Shown piece after piece: positions 32,590-32,874 of a stretch of 32,874 nucleotides of DNA. How positions within the stretch are numbered: position 1 is the stretch's first letter; each line of letters opens with the position of its first letter. The position numbers were made by a program, and so were the translations under genes. The stretch is from Paenibacillus zanthoxyli JH29. GTDB lineage: Bacteria; Bacillota; Bacilli; Paenibacillales; Paenibacillaceae. The notes under the pieces were generated by a model. It did not search any database and had not been told where the DNA came from. It saw nothing but the letters and a program-made list of their open reading frames with translations. The stretch spans positions 1-32,874 of the forward strand of contig NZ_ASSD01000384.1 in NCBI RefSeq assembly GCF_000520715.1, read 5' to 3'.

Positions 32590-32874
32590 ATGTACCTGTT
32601 TGTGATCAATCCGCGCTCCGGCGGCGGAGCCGGGCGGCGCGCCTGGCTGCGGGCCGAGAGGCTGCTGAAGGAGCGGGCGGTGGAGTACGAGACGCTGCAC
32701 ACAGAGAGCGCATCGGGCGCTGGGCGCGATGTGATGCAGGCGCTGGCGCGCCGGGAGAAATGGAGCGCCTGCGTCGTGGTCGGCGGCGACGGGACGATTC
32801 ACAGCGTTCTATCGGCGCTGCTGGCGAGCGGCGTCCCGCTTGGCATCCTGCCCGCCGGCTCCGGCAATGACACC
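32590..32874 (+). CDS. diacylglycerol/lipid kinase family protein, 5' part
   Basis: The first 95 residues are present and the gene continues past the window. MYLFVINPRSGGGAG, the catalytic-domain motif VVVGGDGTIHSV (GGDGT at 65-69) and LPAGSGNDT (89-95) identify the DAGK catalytic domain of the YegS/DgkB/BmrU group, which phosphorylates lipids such as diacylglycerol. ATG 32590 follows GGGGGAAAATGA; an ATG 4 bp upstream is in another frame. GC content is clearly higher than in the preceding region. DgkB cannot be told from other members without the C-terminus. Confidence 0.88.
   Translation, partial: MYLFVINPRSGGGAGRRAWLRAERLLKERAVEYETLHTESASGAGRDVMQALARREKWSACVVVGGDGTIHSVLSALLASGVPLGILPAGSGNDT

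Noticed and set aside
32586-32870. An open frame starting 4 bp before the lipid kinase start.
   Set aside because: Its translation is arginine-rich and out of frame; the 32590 frame has the GGDGT and GSGND motifs.

Overview
The window looks like chromosomal DNA from a Gram-positive Bacillota species, most likely Paenibacillaceae (Paenibacillus or a close relative). The evidence is strong AGGAGG-type ribosome binding sites, frequent TTG and GTG starts, sigma-A promoters of the TTGNNN-17-TATNNT type, a caa3-type cytochrome oxidase cluster with CtaG and CtaM homologues, a Bacillus-type thioredoxin-linked ArsC, and base composition that shifts from fairly AT-rich accessory segments to GC-rich core segments. 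The genus is an inference from gene style, not from a marker gene.

Layout. (1) 370-5458, minus strand: an arsenic resistance operon arsR-arsB-arsC-arsD-arsA, followed by a frameshifted HesB/IscA-like gene and a dual-specificity-type phosphatase. (2) 5581-6309, minus: an SDR oxidoreductase. (3) 6457-8589, plus: a second arsenic unit made of a cysteine-containing MarR regulator, a 60-residue protein ending in Cys-Cys, ArsM and an ArsN1-like acetyltransferase. It has a terminator, and the same dyad TTGCA-N3-TGCAA lies before marR and before the small gene. (4) 8660-9528: decayed DNA including a probable IS110-type transposase fragment. (5) 9529-13819, minus: a five-gene ABC export operon with a YtrA-type GntR regulator, a dyad over its promoter and four tandem decamers in its leader. 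(6) 14096-15064: an unknown gene with an HEFGH motif, apparently split by one TAA. (7) 15065-20912: a 5,848-bp ISL3-family element with 27-bp inverted ends (25/27 identical) and a perfect 8-bp target duplication CAAAATTA. It carries an Rrf2 regulator, a CPYC flavoprotein, a DHA2-type MFS pump and a SAM methyltransferase next to a transposase broken by two frameshifts. (8) 21052-24625: a broken AraC-type gene, an orphan sugar-binding lipoprotein and a chemoreceptor. (9) 24713-31027, minus: ctaC-ctaD-ctaE-ctaF, a 102-bp tandem repeat array, then ctaG and ctaM. (10) 31373-32874: small genes, a DUF4870-type membrane protein and the start of a diacylglycerol-kinase-family gene that runs off the window.

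How the parts work together. The first ars operon reduces arsenate (ArsC), passes arsenite by ArsD to the ArsA ATPase, and exports it through ArsB under ArsR control. The second unit methylates arsenite (ArsM) and may acetylate an arsenical antibiotic (ArsN1-like). The two units have separate regulators. The most notable discovery is the ISL3-family element with its passenger operon. Flavoprotein oxidase-like enzyme, efflux pump and methyltransferase match the three self-protection activities known for dithiol/disulfide antibiotics such as gliotoxin and holomycin, so I propose it is a mobile (now probably stranded) resistance cassette. The element landed at the last codon of the HEFGH gene and separated it from its own stop codon and terminator.
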